From the NCBI GenBank assembly GCA_021821085.1, contig JAKACV010000024.1, forward strand, positions 1 through 37,905: a stretch of 37,905 nt of DNA, given 5' to 3'. Position numbers and translations under genes: made by a program. Source of the stretch: Bacillota bacterium (lineage in GTDB: Bacteria; Bacillota; Bacilli; Alicyclobacillales; SLC66). A model generated the notes under the pieces. It made no database searches and was not told the origin of the DNA. It saw nothing but the letters and a program-made list of their open reading frames with translations. This document shows positions 21,611-30,075 of the stretch, in pieces. The number at the start of each line of letters is the position of its first letter. The stretch's first letter is position 1.

Positions 21611-21638
21611 CTGATGGTCTCATGCCCTATTGTATCCT

Positions 21639-21670
21639 ACTTGCCTGATTTAGACACGAAGCAGGCAAGT
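21639..21670. terminator. Hairpin between convergent genes
   Basis: ACTTGCCTG (21639-21647) pairs with CAGGCAAGT (21662-21670), loop of 14 nt. No T run follows on either strand, so termination strength is uncertain. Confidence 0.5.
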
Positions 21671-21696
21671 GGGAGGGGACCAGAAAGTAGTGCGTA

Positions 21697-22365
21697 TCAC
21701 AGCGTCTTAACGACGCGTACATCATGTAAGATCGGAATCGTCGTCGTCAGAGTCTGCAGGAATGCATCAGTTAATTCTTCATCCACTTCACAGACGGTAA
21801 TTGCAGTCCCGCCACGACTCCAACGCTCTAAGGATAAACGCGCAATGTTGTAGCCTTCTGCCTCTAATCGTCGTGAAATCATCGAAATAAACCCTTTTTG
21901 ATCGACATGATATAAAATAAGCGTTGATTTCTCCCCGCTAAATTTCACAGGTAACTCATCTAGTTCTTGAACCTCGACTTTCCCTCCACCGAGCGAACTA
22001 GCAATTAACTGTGCGGTTTTTGTGCACCCTCGCAAAATGACTGAAACGGTATTGGGATGGTAATAACCTAGATTTACCTGCGAAAACATATACGCCAATC
22101 CAACTTCAGTTGCCAATTTATTTGCTTTCGGTACTTGCTCACTCTCTGTAGTTAATCCGAGTACACCAGCCAATAGAGCCAAGTCTGTTCCATGACCACG
22201 GTAGGTTTCTGCAAACGATCCCATCAACTGAAAGGTAACTTCAGTTGGAGGTTCTCCAAGCACCTGTCGAGCAATGTTGCCAATCCGAACCGCACCTGCC
22301 GTATGAGAACTTGAAGGTCCAACCATAATGGGACCGATAATGTCAAATACACTATTATATTTCAT
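21697..22365 (-). CDS. sdaAB: L-serine dehydratase, beta subunit
   Basis: GGAGGGGTG on the minus strand selects the ATG at 22365, giving 222 residues from MKYNSVFDIIGP. The frame is open upstream only inside sdaAA. The SDH_beta motif is clear: GPSSSHTAGAVRIG (about 15-28) and GSFAETYRGHGTD. An ACT domain occupies the last 75 residues (STLILYHVDQKGFISMISRR), as in Bacillus SdaAB. With the alpha subunit it forms the iron-sulphur L-serine ammonia-lyase, which makes pyruvate and ammonia from serine. It starts 16 nt after sdaAA. The order alpha then beta is reversed relative to B. subtilis. Confidence 0.93.
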   Translation of the reverse strand: MKYNSVFDIIGPIMVGPSSSHTAGAVRIGNIARQVLGEPPTEVTFQLMGSFAETYRGHGTDLALLAGVLGLTTESEQVPKANKLATEVGLAYMFSQVNLGYYHPNTVSVILRGCTKTAQLIASSLGGGKVEVQELDELPVKFSGEKSTLILYHVDQKGFISMISRRLEAEGYNIARLSLERWSRGGTAITVCEVDEELTDAFLQTLTTTIPILHDVRVVKTL

Positions 22366-22381
22366 AGCGTGCACCCCTCCA

Positions 22382-23263
22382 TCATGTGGATTTTCCAAAA
22401 ATAGATTCCCGCAAACGTATCCCTGTTGGCGTCGAGGCAAGACCCCCAATTCCTGTCTCGCGAAGCGAGAGCGGCATTTCTTGGCCAATCGTTCGCATGA
22501 CTTGGATCACCTCATCAGGTGGAATCACACTCTTCACACCTGCAAGGGCCATGTCTGCTGCAGCCAGCGCAGTAATGGCATGCAAACCATTGCGAATAAT
22601 ACAAGGGATTTCCACCAATCCAGCTACAGGATCACACACCAATCCGAGTGAATTTTTCAATGCAAGTCCTACCGCATGACCTACTTGCTGTGGTGAACCG
22701 CCACCAATTTCCACAAGTGCAGCTGCAGCCATGGCGGTAGCTGAACCTACTTCCGCCTGACATCCACCAGTTGCTCCAGCAATAGAGGCAGAATTGGCGA
22801 TGACAAGCCCCACGGCTGCAGCCGTCAATAATGATGAGACAATGTCTTCTCGTTTGTATTTTCCAGAATCCAGAACCGAAACTAAAACCCCCGGTAATAT
22901 ACCTGCCGATCCCGCTGTAGGAGTCGCAACAATGCATCCCATACCTGCATTCACCTCAGACACAGAAAGCGCATAAGACATCGCGCGCAGAGTCGAAGGA
23001 TTCACGAATGTGCGGCCTTGTTCGATATATTTTTTTACTAAATAGGCGTCACCGCCTGTCAACCCACTGCGAGAATACACAGGTTCGTGAACTCCTTTTT
23101 GCGCTGATGACTCCATTACGGTAAACTGTTTTTCCATCTGTTCCATTATTTCAGATCGGGTTCGCCCCGTTTGTTCTTGTTCTACAGCAAGAATAAGTTC
23201 TCCGATTGATACATGTTGACTTTCAGCCAACGCGATCAGCTCATGTAGATATTTAACCGACAT
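22382..23263 (-). CDS. sdaAA: L-serine dehydratase, iron-sulphur alpha subunit
   Basis: The 293-residue product matches SDH_alpha throughout: GMGCIVATPTAGSAGILPG, ATGGCQAEVGSA, LVCDPVAGLVEIPC. These conserved cysteines hold the [4Fe-4S] cluster, whose free iron binds serine. The ATG is preceded by AGGGGTG on the minus strand. The 5' leader of about 260 nt contains a terminator and, before it, a tandem glycine riboswitch. The operon is therefore likely to respond to glycine, linking glycine/serine interconversion to pyruvate supply. It is first in the operon with sdaAB. Confidence 0.95.
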   Translation of the reverse strand: MSVKYLHELIALAESQHVSIGELILAVEQEQTGRTRSEIMEQMEKQFTVMESSAQKGVHEPVYSRSGLTGGDAYLVKKYIEQGRTFVNPSTLRAMSYALSVSEVNAGMGCIVATPTAGSAGILPGVLVSVLDSGKYKREDIVSSLLTAAAVGLVIANSASIAGATGGCQAEVGSATAMAAAALVEIGGGSPQQVGHAVGLALKNSLGLVCDPVAGLVEIPCIIRNGLHAITALAAADMALAGVKSVIPPDEVIQVMRTIGQEMPLSLRETGIGGLASTPTGIRLRESIFGKST

Positions 23264-23301
23264 TCAATCACCCCTATATCGACTACTACACGAAAATAAA
23301 T

Positions 23302-23346
23302 CCACACAAAAAAGAGACATGCGGATATTAGCCCTCGCATGTCTCT
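23302..23346 (-). terminator. Riboswitch expression-platform terminator
   Basis: AGAGACATGCG (23313-23323) pairs perfectly with CGCATGTCTCT (23336-23346). On the minus strand seven T residues follow. It sits between the riboswitch and sdaAA. The CAGAGA at its 5' arm directly follows the second aptamer, so ligand binding could compete with it. Confidence 0.85.
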
Positions 23347-23525
23347 GCCTCGATACCTGAGAGTTCCCCTTCGTGATAGATCAAAGGTTACCCCGTGGGT
23401 AGTCGTTTGACGACTTTTCCAGAGTTGCATCATCTAGCGCTATGAAACCTGAGAGATTCTGTGTGCGGTGAGGTTCCGAACACATTGCCCCATCGGTGGT
23501 AGTTAATACGCTCTCACGCTAGAGT
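23347..23525 (-). ncRNA. Tandem glycine riboswitch
   Basis: Read on the minus strand there are two glycine-aptamer cores. The first has GTGAGAGCG at the 5' stem, ACCACCGATGGGGCAA and CTCTCAGG (23455-23448). The second has CTCTGGAAAAG, CACGAAGGGGAACTCTCAGG (ending about 23356) and the closing GTATCGAGGCAGAG. The paired GAGAG/CTCTC stems, the ACC-x-x-(C)GA-x-GGGG(C)AA core and the short linker are the consensus of the glycine riboswitch. A tandem aptamer followed by a terminator usually switches genes on when glycine is high. A weak promoter (TTGACT at 23590-23585) may precede it. Confidence 0.85.
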
Positions 23526-23629
23526 CATATGCCTATCGATTCGATTACGAATTCGTTTTCATGCTACTGGAAACCAAGGAGAAAAGTCAAGTAAATGACC
23601 GATTAGACTTTCTTGTAGCATTCTGCGTA

Positions 23630-23659
23630 TTGTCCAAACCTTCGAATATAAGCTACAAT
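23630..23659 (+). promoter_or_regulatory. Promoter of the acetyl-CoA-synthetase-like gene
   Basis: TTGTCC (23630-23635), 18 nt, TACAAT (23654-23659), ending about 32 nt before the ATG with AAAGGTGGCG between. The boxes are moderate matches. It is the best promoter in this divergent interval. Confidence 0.45.
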
Positions 23660-23691
23660 AAATAATATTAAACTAAAGGTGGCGAATAAGC

Positions 23692-25671
23692 ATGAATCCA
23701 ACCAATGAAATCGAATTTATTCAAAAAAGCGAGCGAATACAACCACCAAAAAATTATACACAGAACAGCAATGTGCAGTCTATTGAAGACTATCAATTTA
23801 TGTACACACAATCCATCAAGGATCCAGAATCGTTTTGGAGTCAGATTGCTGATGAACTTGACTGGATAAAACGAGAAGATGAAATCATTAACGGTTCTAT
23901 GCCGGATTTTACATTTTTTCCTCGCAGCCTTTTAAACGTTTGTTACAACTGCGTGGACAGACACGCGCTACACCCACAACGGCGCAATAAAGTAGCTCTC
24001 TTCTTTGAAGGGGAAAATGGTGAGAAACGTGCATTGACTTACCTGCAACTGTACAGAGAGGTACAAAAATTTTCGAACGTCCTACTCTCATTCGGTTTGT
24101 CCAAGGGGGACGTCGTAAGCGTATACATGCAAAATATACCTGAAACCTATGTCGCTTTGCTCGCGTGTTTTCGATTGGGTATTATTTATAATACTGTATT
24201 TGCTGGTTTTTCCCCAGAAGCATTGCGAGAACGAATCATGAGTTCGCATGCCAAAGCGGTCATTTGTTCAAATGGAAGCTATCGTAGAGGGAAAGTTTTA
24301 AATTTAAAAGAAACTGTAGATGCCGCCTTACGCGATGATCATCCCGTGCAACACGTGGTGGTTTTTTCTCACATCGCAGATCTTTCGGTTTCAATGACGC
24401 CTGGGCGAGATCACGATTATACAGAATTAATGAACAATGCCTCAGCATCATGTGAAGTCGTTCCGCTGGAGTGCAACGATCCTGGATTACTTATTTTTAC
24501 GAGTGGAACAAGTGGTAAACCAAAGGGAATCGTGCATGCAGGAGGGGGATTTTTGCTAGGCACGTATGCCTACTCAAAATATCAATTAGATTTACGGGAT
24601 GAAGATGTCTATTGGAATACGGCCGATATCGGCTGGCTAACATCCCATATTTTTGTCTTAGTAGGAGGACTTGCTCTAGGCGTAACGACCATCCTTTATG
24701 AAGGCGCTATTGATTACCCCCATCAAGGACGTGTCTATGAAATGATTGAGCACTATCAAGTCAATAAACTATTCTCGGCTCCCACAGCATTTCGCATGTT
24801 GATGAAATACGGAGAAACTCTCGCAAAACAATACGACTTATCCTCCATTAGATTACTCGCATCGGTTGGCGAGCCATTAAATCCAGAAGCGTGGCATTGG
24901 CTCTATCGCGTGATTGGTGGGAATCGCGCCGTCATTAACAACACATGGGGTCAAACAGAGACGGGGGGTACACCACTCGCCTCGTTGCCTGGAGCCACAC
25001 CAATGAAACCGGGATCATGCGGAGTACCATTTTTTGGACATCATCTCGATATCGTGGATCAGGAAGGTCACTCTGTACAACCCGGAACTCCTGGATTCCT
25101 TGTGATTCGATCCGTATTTCCATCACTGACAAGAGATGTTTTTGGTGATCATAAGCGGTATCTCGAGAATTACTTCGATCCCATGCCGGGGGTATATTTT
25201 ACAGGAGATAGTGCTGTTCGCGATCAGGATGGTCAATACTGGGTGTTAGGTCGTGTTGACGATGTCATAAATGTCTCTGGACATCGCATTAGTACGATGG
25301 AGATGGAGAGTTCCCTTATTTCACATGAAGCGGTAGTAGAAGCGGCAGTAGTGGGGCAACCAGATGAAATTAAAGGGTCGGTACCTGTAGCTTTTGTTAC
25401 GATTGACAAACAATTCACAGTGAATGAAGCACTACGACTTTCATTACAACGTAAAATCATTGCGGATATCGGTTCATTTGCCAAACCTGATCGTATTCAC
25501 TTTGTAAATGTAATGCCCAAAACGCGTTCGGGGAAAATCATCCGCCGTATGCTGCGAGAAATTATCAAAGAGGGGACTGTCCACGGTGATGCGACAGGTC
25601 TTGAGGACAGCGACATACTAGATACACTCATTGCAGAGGTCAAGGATGATTCTTCTCACCCTTTGTCCTGA
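23692..25671 (+). CDS. AMP-forming acyl-CoA synthetase, acetyl-CoA synthetase type
   Basis: AAAGGTGGCG precedes the ATG. The product of 659 residues has the ACS-type N-terminal domain (DPESFWSQIADELDW). The ANL-superfamily motifs are IFTSGTSGKPKGIVHA (P-loop), VYWNTADIGWLTSHIF, NNTWGQTETGG, YFTGDSA, and the C-terminal GRVDDVINVSGHR with catalytic lysine in PKTRSGKIIRR. It activates acetate or a short acyl acid with ATP to acyl-CoA. The QTETGG motif reads T-W-G-Q-T-E-T rather than the usual W-W-Q-T-E-T of AcsA, so a propionate or other short-acid preference is possible. It stands alone on the plus strand, opposite sdaAA. Confidence 0.85.
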   Translation: MNPTNEIEFIQKSERIQPPKNYTQNSNVQSIEDYQFMYTQSIKDPESFWSQIADELDWIKREDEIINGSMPDFTFFPRSLLNVCYNCVDRHALHPQRRNKVALFFEGENGEKRALTYLQLYREVQKFSNVLLSFGLSKGDVVSVYMQNIPETYVALLACFRLGIIYNTVFAGFSPEALRERIMSSHAKAVICSNGSYRRGKVLNLKETVDAALRDDHPVQHVVVFSHIADLSVSMTPGRDHDYTELMNNASASCEVVPLECNDPGLLIFTSGTSGKPKGIVHAGGGFLLGTYAYSKYQLDLRDEDVYWNTADIGWLTSHIFVLVGGLALGVTTILYEGAIDYPHQGRVYEMIEHYQVNKLFSAPTAFRMLMKYGETLAKQYDLSSIRLLASVGEPLNPEAWHWLYRVIGGNRAVINNTWGQTETGGTPLASLPGATPMKPGSCGVPFFGHHLDIVDQEGHSVQPGTPGFLVIRSVFPSLTRDVFGDHKRYLENYFDPMPGVYFTGDSAVRDQDGQYWVLGRVDDVINVSGHRISTMEMESSLISHEAVVEAAVVGQPDEIKGSVPVAFVTIDKQFTVNEALRLSLQRKIIADIGSFAKPDRIHFVNVMPKTRSGKIIRRMLREIIKEGTVHGDATGLEDSDILDTLIAEVKDDSSHPLS

Positions 25672-25689
25672 AATAAACATCATCACGGT

Positions 25690-26040
25690 TGAGTGGGAAG
25701 CATTTTGTTTGGCTTTAGGTCACCAAGAGAGTAGATTTCAAGTCGAGGTCGATCTCTTGGTACCAGACCCATCCACGTGCTGGCACAACACAGTACAAAG
25801 ATGCGACTGAGCCCCATTTTTGTACTGTGATGTCCGTCGTCCACTTCAAGCCTATAGTCAATCTTCTCTCGCTTGTTGGATCGCTCGACGTTGTTCTCCG
25901 TTTGTAAGCGCCATTCCACTCATTACTGTTTCGGGGGACAGGTGGAAACAAGCGAGAATTTGTCCTTCGTGTAGGTGTACACGCGCCGACCGTAGGACGA
26001 GTCAAAACAAGGAGAATCACAAGTGTACACACCCTTTGCA
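25690..26040 (-). pseudogene. Decayed transposase C-terminal fragment (IS1182/DDE-like)
   Basis: On the minus strand the reading breaks between two frames: SRLFPPVPRNSNEWNGAYKR ends one and NNVERSNKREKIDYRLEVDD continues in another, at about 25880. Together they match the end of DDE transposases of the IS1182/IS5-like kind, which read R-x-x-P-P-V-P-R ... W-x-x-x-Y-K-R-R-x-x-V-E-R-x-N-K-R-x-K-x-D-Y-x-L-E. The N-terminal part and ends of the IS are not recognised. It lies downstream of nadC and fills most of the 614 bp between the acyl-CoA synthetase and nadC stops. The plus-strand frame over it is an antisense shadow. Confidence 0.7.
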
Positions 26041-26064
26041 TAAGAGGGTTGCGGTACTTGCGTC

Positions 26065-26099
26065 GACCTCGGGTACGGTCATACTACCCGAGGTCTTTT
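26065..26099 (+). terminator. Strong terminator without an obvious plus-strand gene
   Basis: GACCTCGGGTA (26065-26075) pairs perfectly with TACCCGAGGTC (26085-26095), and TTTTATTT follows. It may end the acyl-CoA synthetase transcript 400 nt after its stop, or belong to the inserted IS remnant. Confidence 0.7.
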
Positions 26100-26299
26100 A
26101 TTTCCATGCCCTTTTGGCAAACAGGCAGCATCCAGTAATACCCGTTTCCGATGCCACCCAGGGTAACACTGCTCACACAATCGATGCATTTCTTGGCCTT
26201 TTTACGGGAGAGAATCTCGGTAAACAGGTAGTCCAAGTGGCCGAACGCTACATCATAACGGTCGAAGGATCGCTTACCAAAGGCATCAACAGGATATAT
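26084..26299 (-). pseudogene. Second gene fragment after nadC, unassigned
   Basis: A minus-strand frame is open from 26299 to TAG 26084 without a start codon: AFGKRSFDRYDVAFGHLDYL, then FTEILSRKKAKKCIDCVSSV. It ends GNGYYWMLPVCQKGM. The composition is protein-like, and the fragment stands just upstream of the transposase remnant on the same strand. It could be part of the same or a second decayed element. It overlaps the terminator stem and the nadC stop. Confidence 0.4.
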
Positions 26300-27119
26300 C
26301 TAAACTCACGTCTAGAGCACGTACAGAATGCGTAAGCCATCCGACAGAAATAAAGTCAACTCCAGCCACGGCGTAATCTGCAATAGTTTCCAACGTCATC
26401 CCGCCCGAAGCCTCTGTCATCATACGCCCATCGACTAATTGGACTGCGGTTCGTACTTGATCTGGTTGCATATTGTCTAATAGAATCACATCAATTGGTA
26501 AATGTACGGCTTCTTCAACTTGTTCTAACGAATCTGTTTCAACTTCGATCTTCACGAAAGGTCCCAGACGCTCTTTTACGCGTTTTACTGCAGCCGTAAT
26601 GGATCCCATTATCGCAATATGATTATCTTTGATTAAGACCGCATCATATAATCCAACACGGTGATTCCGCCCACCGCCCACCACCACAGCATACTTATCA
26701 AACATCCGTAAACCCGGCGAAGTTTTTCGCGTATCGATAATTTGCGTAGGGTATTGTTTAATCATTTCACACAATAGATGCGTTTGGGTTGCAATCCCTG
26801 ACATTCGTTGCAAAAAATTCAAAGCAACGCGTTCAGCCGATAGAATAGCCCGCGCCTGGCCTGTTATCTCTGCAAGAATGGTTCCCGCAATGACATCCTC
26901 GCCATCACGTAAACGAGCTTCCACGTGAACTTGAGGAGAAAGCATTGCAAATGTCTCGCGCACGATATCTAATCCAGCGATTCTTCCTGGGGATTTTGCC
27001 AATAATACGCCCCTTGCTTCGACATGTTCATCAAAAATCAATTCAGTTGTAATGTCTTCTGTTCCAATATCCTCAATCAACGCTTGCCGAATCGTTTGTG
27101 AAATTAGTAATGGATTCAT
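26286..27119 (-). CDS. nadC: Quinolinate phosphoribosyltransferase (carboxylating)
   Basis: The 277-residue product is full length for NadC. It has the N-terminal DIGTEDITTELIF, the centre with ALNFLQRMSGIATQT and TRKTSPGLR, and the barrel end MTEASGGMTLETIADYA followed by the VDFISVGWLTHS strand. It converts quinolinate and PRPP to nicotinate mononucleotide. It begins 47 nt inside nadB (the two coding ends overlap in different frames), so translation is coupled. nadA, which normally completes this operon, is missing downstream; instead transposase remnants follow. Confidence 0.93.
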   Translation of the reverse strand: MNPLLISQTIRQALIEDIGTEDITTELIFDEHVEARGVLLAKSPGRIAGLDIVRETFAMLSPQVHVEARLRDGEDVIAGTILAEITGQARAILSAERVALNFLQRMSGIATQTHLLCEMIKQYPTQIIDTRKTSPGLRMFDKYAVVVGGGRNHRVGLYDAVLIKDNHIAIMGSITAAVKRVKERLGPFVKIEVETDSLEQVEEAVHLPIDVILLDNMQPDQVRTAVQLVDGRMMTEASGGMTLETIADYAVAGVDFISVGWLTHSVRALDVSLDISC

Positions 27120-28668
27120 CTTGTCCCTCCACGTTTAGAACCTGAATCGAATGTTTTTGAAAAACAACTGACATTTCTTTATAATCGGAGCGAAAATGTG
27201 CCCCGCGGCTCTCTGTACGCCATAGTGCAGCGCGTGCAACAAGCAGTGACGTCGTGAGTAGACTGTGATTTGCATCAGACACTTTCGGCCAACGTTGCGA
27301 ATAGTCGGTTAATGCCTCAACTGCTGCAGAGAGTTGCCGATGCTCCCTCACAATCCCCACATTTGTCCACATGATCTTTTGAATCTGGGCAAGTAACGCA
27401 AGATCCGGTTTTACAGCAGACCCTGTGGGAAAATAATCAGGCCAAGTGGTCGTACGATACTGTACGTTTGAAAGAGAAGGGAGTTTTATCATTTGGATAA
27501 CCGCTCGCTGCGCCATCACAAGCGCTTCTAAGAGTGAGTTGCTGGCAAGGCGATTCGCCCCATGTAATCCGCTTGAAGCGACTTCACCAACAGCAAATAA
27601 ACGCGGAATCGAAGAACGGCCATAAGAATCGGTCGCAATCCCCCCCATCGCATAGTGAGCAACAGGTGTAACAGGTAGAAGGTCACTACGTGGTGAAATT
27701 CCTACACTTGTACATAAGCGATAAATAGCAGGAAATCGTTGTTCAAAATGACGTACGCCAGTTGCATCAAGAAAAACGTCGTGTCCTTCAGACATTTCTG
27801 CGAAAATGGCTCTTGACACAACATCTCGAGGCGCAAGATCCTCCCATTCATGATAATGAAGCATAAAGGGACGTCCATGTTCATTCACCAATTTTGCGCC
27901 TTCGCCACGCACAGCCTCAGAAATCAGTGGAGTCATGTGCTGAGCTTCAGACGAAACCCGAAGACCAGTTGGATGAAATTGAATAAATTCCATATCGCGT
28001 AAAATCGCACCTGCTTGGTACGCAAGCGCATATCCATCGCCTGTAGCCCATTGATGATTTGTCGTGTAGTCATATAGTTGTCCTAGTCCACCTGTCGCAA
28101 GCACGACAGCCCGTGAACGAAATCGTATGAAAACTCCTTTTGAATCAACTGCCCATGCACCTGTACACTGATTTGCTTCCATCGCGAGTTCAGTCACATA
28201 TATCCCCGGATATATGACGATATTTGGATGTTGCTTGACCCGCTCGATTACTCTCTCAGTAATACCTCTTCCCGTTTGATCTCCATCGACGTGTAGAATA
28301 CGTGGGCGACGATGTGCACCTTCCATCCCTAAGTGAAGATCGCCATGTGAATCAGTATCAAAGATCACTCCTAAGCGATGTAGGGCATGAATTACACTTG
28401 GGGCAGCATTTACAATCATGCTTACGATTTGTTCGTCACAAATCCCCTGCCCAGTGCGCAACGTGTCTTCTACATGTAATTGAAAGCTATCGTTTTCTCC
28501 ATGAACGGCGGCAATGCCACCTTGCGCCAAGAAACTATTGCTCGATTGAACATCGTCTTTTGTGACCAGTGCAACACGACCCTGCTCTGCCGCGAGCAAG
28601 CTACACATGAGTCCTGCTAAACCTGTGCCAATGATCGTAAAATCTGCAACAATTTCAGTGATTGCCAA
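27073..28668 (-). CDS. nadB: L-aspartate oxidase
   Basis: The 531-residue product has the FAD dinucleotide-binding start (ADFTIIGTGLAGLMCSLLA), then NSFLAQGGIAAV, TGGLGQLYDYTTN, FIQFHPTGL, and the Arg-rich SEAVRGEGAKLVNEHGRPFM. Near the C-terminus is GEVASSGLHGANRLASNSLLE followed by the capping domain. NadB oxidises aspartate to iminoaspartate, the first step of NAD synthesis. The ATG at 28668 has only a distant GAAAGAAGG. A good promoter lies 35-65 nt upstream on the minus strand. It overlaps nadC. Confidence 0.95.
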   Translation of the reverse strand: MAITEIVADFTIIGTGLAGLMCSLLAAEQGRVALVTKDDVQSSNSFLAQGGIAAVHGENDSFQLHVEDTLRTGQGICDEQIVSMIVNAAPSVIHALHRLGVIFDTDSHGDLHLGMEGAHRRPRILHVDGDQTGRGITERVIERVKQHPNIVIYPGIYVTELAMEANQCTGAWAVDSKGVFIRFRSRAVVLATGGLGQLYDYTTNHQWATGDGYALAYQAGAILRDMEFIQFHPTGLRVSSEAQHMTPLISEAVRGEGAKLVNEHGRPFMLHYHEWEDLAPRDVVSRAIFAEMSEGHDVFLDATGVRHFEQRFPAIYRLCTSVGISPRSDLLPVTPVAHYAMGGIATDSYGRSSIPRLFAVGEVASSGLHGANRLASNSLLEALVMAQRAVIQMIKLPSLSNVQYRTTTWPDYFPTGSAVKPDLALLAQIQKIMWTNVGIVREHRQLSAAVEALTDYSQRWPKVSDANHSLLTTSLLVARAALWRTESRGAHFRSDYKEMSVVFQKHSIQVLNVEGQDESITNFTNDSASVD

Positions 28669-28703
28669 CGTGTATAGCCTTCTTTCTTTCTCAAACTGAT
28701 TCT

Positions 28704-28733
28704 ATTATCCCTTTATGTATTTTCTGTTGTCAA
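28704..28733 (-). promoter_or_regulatory. nadB promoter
   Basis: On the minus strand TTGACA (28733-28728), 18 nt, GATAAT (28709-28704). This is a strong sigma-A-type site, about 35 nt before the nadB start. Confidence 0.65.
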
Positions 28734-28841
28734 TATAAATGTATATGCAGTTAATTTAACAACGTAAAACTGCAGTGAATAATATCACGGCAGCTATACA
28801 GGAAATGCCCAATATTAAGTTTGACTGTGCCACCTAAAGTC

Positions 28842-28870
28842 TCGACGCTTTCTACTGTATCTATTATAAT
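28842..28870 (+). promoter_or_regulatory. Promoter of the glycerate kinase operon
   Basis: TCGACG (28842-28847), 17 nt, TATAAT (28865-28870), 53 nt before the ATG. The -10 is perfect and the -35 fair. The remaining nadB/kinase intergenic sequence holds no gene. Confidence 0.55.
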
Positions 28871-28923
28871 CAATCTAATCCCATCTCCTATATACATTAG
28901 GTAATGTTCGGAAGGAGGGGTGT

Positions 28924-30075
28924 ATGTTGCGGGTTTTAATCGCTCCCGATTCATTCAAGGGATCGTTGTCAGCATTCGCGGCTGCTCATCACATGGCAAT
29001 CGGTATACGAAAAGCAATGCCCAATTGTGACGTGGACTTATTGCCTATTGCTGATGGAGGCGAGGGCACGGTTGATTGCATGGTGGAAGCTATCGGAGGT
29101 AAGAAAGTAACCACTCGTGTACATAATCCTCTTGGTGAATGGATTGAAGCACAATATGGAGTACTTACTGACGGAACGGTTGTTATTGAGGCTGCCGCTG
29201 CAAATGGTCTCGAATTAATCGAGAAATCTAAACGTGATCCCCTCATCGCAAATACAATTGGTGTTGGGGAATTAATACAAGATGCTCTTGATGCGAATCA
29301 TACCTCCTTTATTATTGGCCTTGGCGGAAGTGGGACAAACGATGGAGGAATAGGGATGTTACATGCCCTGGGTATCCGATTACTAGACGCAAAGGGAGAC
29401 ATATTGTCACCGATCCCCTTAGCGTGCCGTTCTTTAGATTCGTTCGACATTTCCCACATACATCCAAAATTACACACGGCAAATATTCGAATAGCGACTG
29501 ATGTTGATAATTCTCTTTGTGGAATTAATGGCGCTACAGTAGTCTTTGGTCCACAAAAAGGTGTGCAACCCGAGTGGATCGAACCCCTTGATCAGGCTCT
29601 TGCGCAGTTTGGTAACGTTCTTGAAAAACAATTTGGCGTGTCTATTTTAAATAGACGGGGGTCAGGGGCTGCCGGTGGAATGGGAGCTGCATTTGTCGGG
29701 ATACTTGGTGCTACCTTGGACCGTGGAATTGACCTAATTCTTAACATCGCAAAGTTCGATCAGCGAGCGGCACTGGCAGACCTCATCCTTACAGGTGAAG
29801 GAAAAACGGATTCACAAACGTTGCAGGGCAAGGCTGTTTATGGAGTTGTTCGACGAGCCGCACAGTTATCGATTCCTGTCCTATGCGTATCTGGCTCATA
29901 TGAATCTTCTGCGAATCCTCTCTATGATCTTGGACTTGATGGCCTGTTATCGATCATCCCAGGTCCGGTCCCGTTGGAGCAGGCACTGTTTTATGCTGAT
30001 CACTTTCTTGAACAAACAAGTTATGCTGCCTTTCGAATCTTTATGGCAGGTAGAAGCAGAGAAAGGAAAAAGTGA
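28924..30075 (+). CDS. Glycerate 2-kinase (GarK/GlxK type)
   Basis: GGAAGGAGGGG precedes the ATG. The 383-residue product has the signatures of glycerate kinase type 1: LIAPDSFKGSLSA at the start, PIADGGEGTVDCM, FIIGLGGSGTNDGGIGML, RIATDVDNSLCG, RRGSGAAGGMGAAF, and LILTGEGKTDSQTLQGKAV. It phosphorylates D-glycerate to 2-phosphoglycerate. It is directly followed (0 nt gap) by a class II aldolase gene, so the pair probably works in glycerate, hydroxypyruvate or sugar-acid breakdown. Together with the GlcD-like oxidase 7 kb away this suggests a glycolate/glycerate salvage route, which is inference. Confidence 0.92.
   Translation: MLRVLIAPDSFKGSLSAFAAAHHMAIGIRKAMPNCDVDLLPIADGGEGTVDCMVEAIGGKKVTTRVHNPLGEWIEAQYGVLTDGTVVIEAAAANGLELIEKSKRDPLIANTIGVGELIQDALDANHTSFIIGLGGSGTNDGGIGMLHALGIRLLDAKGDILSPIPLACRSLDSFDISHIHPKLHTANIRIATDVDNSLCGINGATVVFGPQKGVQPEWIEPLDQALAQFGNVLEKQFGVSILNRRGSGAAGGMGAAFVGILGATLDRGIDLILNIAKFDQRAALADLILTGEGKTDSQTLQGKAVYGVVRRAAQLSIPVLCVSGSYESSANPLYDLGLDGLLSIIPGPVPLEQALFYADHFLEQTSYAAFRIFMAGRSRERKK

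Noticed and set aside
25820-26335. 171-codon plus-strand frame
   Set aside because: It is antisense to the transposase remnant, whose protein pattern is recognisable on the minus strand.
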